A stretch of DNA of 14,352 nucleotides from JBFEYJ01 sp041546305 (GTDB lineage Bacteria; Pseudomonadota; Gammaproteobacteria; Thiohalomonadales; Thiohalomonadaceae): NCBI GenBank assembly GCA_041546305.1, contig JBFEWO010000063.1:1-14352 (forward strand), in the 5' to 3' direction. The notes under the pieces are model-generated. The model did not search any database, was not told the DNA's origin, and saw nothing but the letters and a program-made list of their open reading frames with translations. Below, one piece after another: positions 13,172-14,352 of this stretch. The translations under genes were made by a program, and so were the position numbers. The first letter of the stretch is position 1; each line of letters starts with the position of its first letter.

Positions 13172-13841
13172 ACAGCTCCAATTTCTGCCTTAGCCATTCG
13201 GCTATTGCACTGATCTCTTCCCTGCACACGCTATGAGGCATCGGATAGTCATGCCACTCCACAGAGTGCCCCAACGTGGTCAGGGTCATACGCGATTGTT
13301 CGGCCAGGGCGAGGGGTATGATCGGATCCTGTTGGCCGTGGGCCATGAAGATCGGTAGGTCGGTATTGGCGGCGTGCTGTTCGTCGTCCACGGTATCAGC
13401 CAGAGGCAGGTAGGTGGAGAGCGCCATAATGCCGCCGAGCCGTTCGGGGTAGCGCAGACCGGTGTGCAACACGATAGCGCCGCCCTGGCTAAAGCCGGCA
13501 AGGATGATCCGTTGCGCCGGGATGCCGCGCTCGATTTCGTGCGCGATCCAGGCACGGAGCTGTTGTTCTGACTCACGGGTCCCCGCCTCATCCTGTTCCT
13601 GGCTGAGGTCCGGCGAGCGGATGTCGTACCAGGCGCGCATCACATAGCCCATGTTGACCGTGACCGGGCGCTCCGGCGCGTGGGGAAAGATGAAGCGAAT
13701 CGGCGCACCGCCGAGGCCGAGCTCCGGCACGATCGGTTCGAAGTCGTGGCCGTCGGCGCCGAGCCCGTGCAACCAAATCACGCTGGCGGTCGCGGGCAGG
13801 GGCGGCTCGATGACCAGCGCAGGCAGGAGGTGTTCGTCCAT
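13167..13841 (-). CDS. Carboxylesterase/acyl-protein-thioesterase-like serine hydrolase
   Basis: The protein has 224 residues, the usual size of this alpha/beta hydrolase group (Pseudomonas carboxylesterase II type, related to eukaryotic acyl-protein thioesterases). Visible are the oxyanion segment WLHGLGADGHDF at 23-34, the PHAPERPVTVN loop, the YDI segment, nucleophile S118 in GFSQGG, D172 in HGQQDPIIP and H203 in MPHSV, so the triad is complete. There is no signal peptide, so it should be cytoplasmic. The true substrate of bacterial members is mostly unknown; short-chain esters are hydrolysed in vitro by relatives. The start ATG shares one base with the cyaY stop (TGATG), so the two are translationally coupled. 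Confidence 0.93.
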   Translation of the reverse strand: MDEHLLPALVIEPPLPATASVIWLHGLGADGHDFEPIVPELGLGGAPIRFIFPHAPERPVTVNMGYVMRAWYDIRSPDLSQEQDEAGTRESEQQLRAWIAHEIERGIPAQRIILAGFSQGGAIVLHTGLRYPERLGGIMALSTYLPLADTVDDEQHAANTDLPIFMAHGQQDPIIPLALAEQSRMTLTTLGHSVEWHDYPMPHSVCREEISAIAEWLRQKLELS

Positions 13842-14164
13842 CAGTCGAGCTCGATCGCTTCGGCGCCCTGGTCCACCAGGGCCTGGTTCAGCATCTGGCT
13901 GAAGAGGGTGCCGTCGCTGTCGCGAACCCAGCCGCCAGCCTCATCAGACCAGTCGAAGTGGTAGCCGCCGGTGCGGGTGGCGAGCCACAACTGTTGTACA
14001 GGCGTCTGACGGTTGATGATGATCTGGCTGCCGTTGGACTCGATGGTCAGGGTGAGGATGCCGGCAGCGCTTTCGTAATCGATGTCGGCGCCGGCCGTGT
14101 CGATCGCCTCTTCGATGGCAATGATGGTGTCATCCACCCGTTGCTTGAATTCGGACTCGGTCAT
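13841..14164 (-). CDS. cyaY: CyaY, frataxin homologue
   Basis: The protein has 107 residues, as in E. coli (106). CyaY binds iron and the cysteine desulfurase IscS and tunes iron-sulfur cluster assembly. The start at 14164 gives MTESEFKQRVDDTIIAIEEAID, the typical acidic first helix with its metal-binding face. The beta sheet follows, with GILTLTIESNGSQIIINRQ, then PVQQLWLATRTGGYHFDW, all strongly conserved, and the final helix with LFSQMLNQAL. The frame is open 20 codons further but the extension has no family match. The site AGAGAG precedes the ATG. It is followed at once by the esterase. Confidence 0.96.
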   Translation of the reverse strand: MTESEFKQRVDDTIIAIEEAIDTAGADIDYESAAGILTLTIESNGSQIIINRQTPVQQLWLATRTGGYHFDWSDEAGGWVRDSDGTLFSQMLNQALVDQGAEAIELD

Positions 14165-14194
14165 GTTCTCTCTACCTGATGGGCTGGGGTTAGT

Positions 14195-14224
14195 AAGATA
14201 GGGCTGGGGGCTATGCCGATGCAA
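14195..14224 (-). promoter_or_regulatory. Possible cyaY promoter
   Basis: On the minus strand TTGCAT (14224-14219) and TATCTT (14200-14195) are 18 bases apart, which would start the transcript about 24 bases before the cyaY ATG. Both hexamers are only fair matches. Confidence 0.35.
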
Positions 14225-14230
14225 GTCCGT

Positions 14231-14260
14231 TTCCGAAATCCGCGCTCCTGGCCTTATAAT
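14231..14260 (+). promoter_or_regulatory. Promoter of the lipoprotein-like gene
   Basis: A perfect -10 box, TATAAT, at 14255-14260 stands 18 bases after a weak -35, TTCCGA (14231-14236). The start would lie near 14267, about 24 bases before the ATG at 14291. Confidence 0.5.
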
Positions 14261-14290
14261 TAGCGATTAAATCGAATTCTGGAGATGGCC

Positions 14291-14352
14291 ATGCGCATTT
14301 GCTGGGCACAATACAGCCTTTGGGCGGTGATTATCGTTCTTGCGACGCTGAG
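14291..14352 (+). CDS. Start of a probable LptM-type lipoprotein (cut by window end)
   Basis: Only 20 codons are present: a short N-terminus with one arginine and then a hydrophobic run (WAVIIVLATL), which looks like a signal peptide. GGAGA lies five bases before the ATG at 14291; in-frame ATG at 14285 is a less likely start. In many gammaproteobacteria the gene divergent from cyaY is the small lipoprotein lptM (yifL), followed by lysA and dapF, and this start would suit it. The lipobox cysteine, if there is one, lies beyond the window, so the call depends on gene order. Confidence 0.5.
   Translation, partial: MRICWAQYSLWAVIIVLATL

Noticed and set aside
13033..13236. Plus-strand frame of 67 codons after the SDR gene
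   Set aside because: It overlaps the inverted repeats and the conserved esterase C-terminus on the other strand, and has no ribosome site of note.

Overview
The window reads as chromosomal DNA of a gammaproteobacterium. The gene order and protein families are of that type: rph, rdgB, hemW and a Rof-type Rho-binding protein on one strand; yicC, gmk, rpoZ and spoT on the other; and cyaY divergent from a lipoprotein-like start. Most of the DNA is GC-rich with standard Shine-Dalgarno sites. I cannot name the genus. Most of what is here is housekeeping.

Layout. 1-1124: the tail of a DUF302-like protein (+), an unrecognised 159-residue protein (+), and a small two-helix membrane protein (-). 1312-4099: a compact minus-strand operon, rph > rdgB > hemW > rof-like, covering tRNA 3' processing, nucleotide sanitation, heme handling and probable Rho control. 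4275-4607: a small membrane-anchored coiled-coil protein (+). 4648-6473: a Ser/Thr kinase and PP2C phosphatase gene pair (-) with a 4-base overlap. 6582-8118: yicC and gmk (+). 8119-8453: a gene-free stretch with an 11-copy heptamer array, partial inverted copies of it, a REP-like palindrome and the rpoZ promoter. 8454-10852: rpoZ and spoT (+). 11007-13036: an AraC-type regulator (-), a 39-codon in-frame remnant of a zinc-type (MDR) dehydrogenase (+), and an AT-richer short-chain dehydrogenase (+), which together look like an accessory island. 13167-14164: cyaY and a serine esterase (-), overlapping by one base. 14291-end: the start of a probable LptM-type lipoprotein (+).

How the genes work together. 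gmk, spoT and rpoZ join guanine nucleotide synthesis, (p)ppGpp turnover and the polymerase subunit that takes part in (p)ppGpp sensing. rph and yicC both act on RNA and lie divergently, as in E. coli, but here a phosphorylation module and a membrane coiled-coil gene sit between them. The AraC regulator, dehydrogenase remnant and SDR look like a regulator with divergent target genes, one of which has lost its core.

I found no CRISPR array, insertion sequence, tRNA, rRNA or phage gene. The best candidates for something less described are the kinase/phosphatase/coiled-coil cluster between rph and yicC, the heptamer array before rpoZ, and the collapsed dehydrogenase gene. None of them is proven to be a new system.
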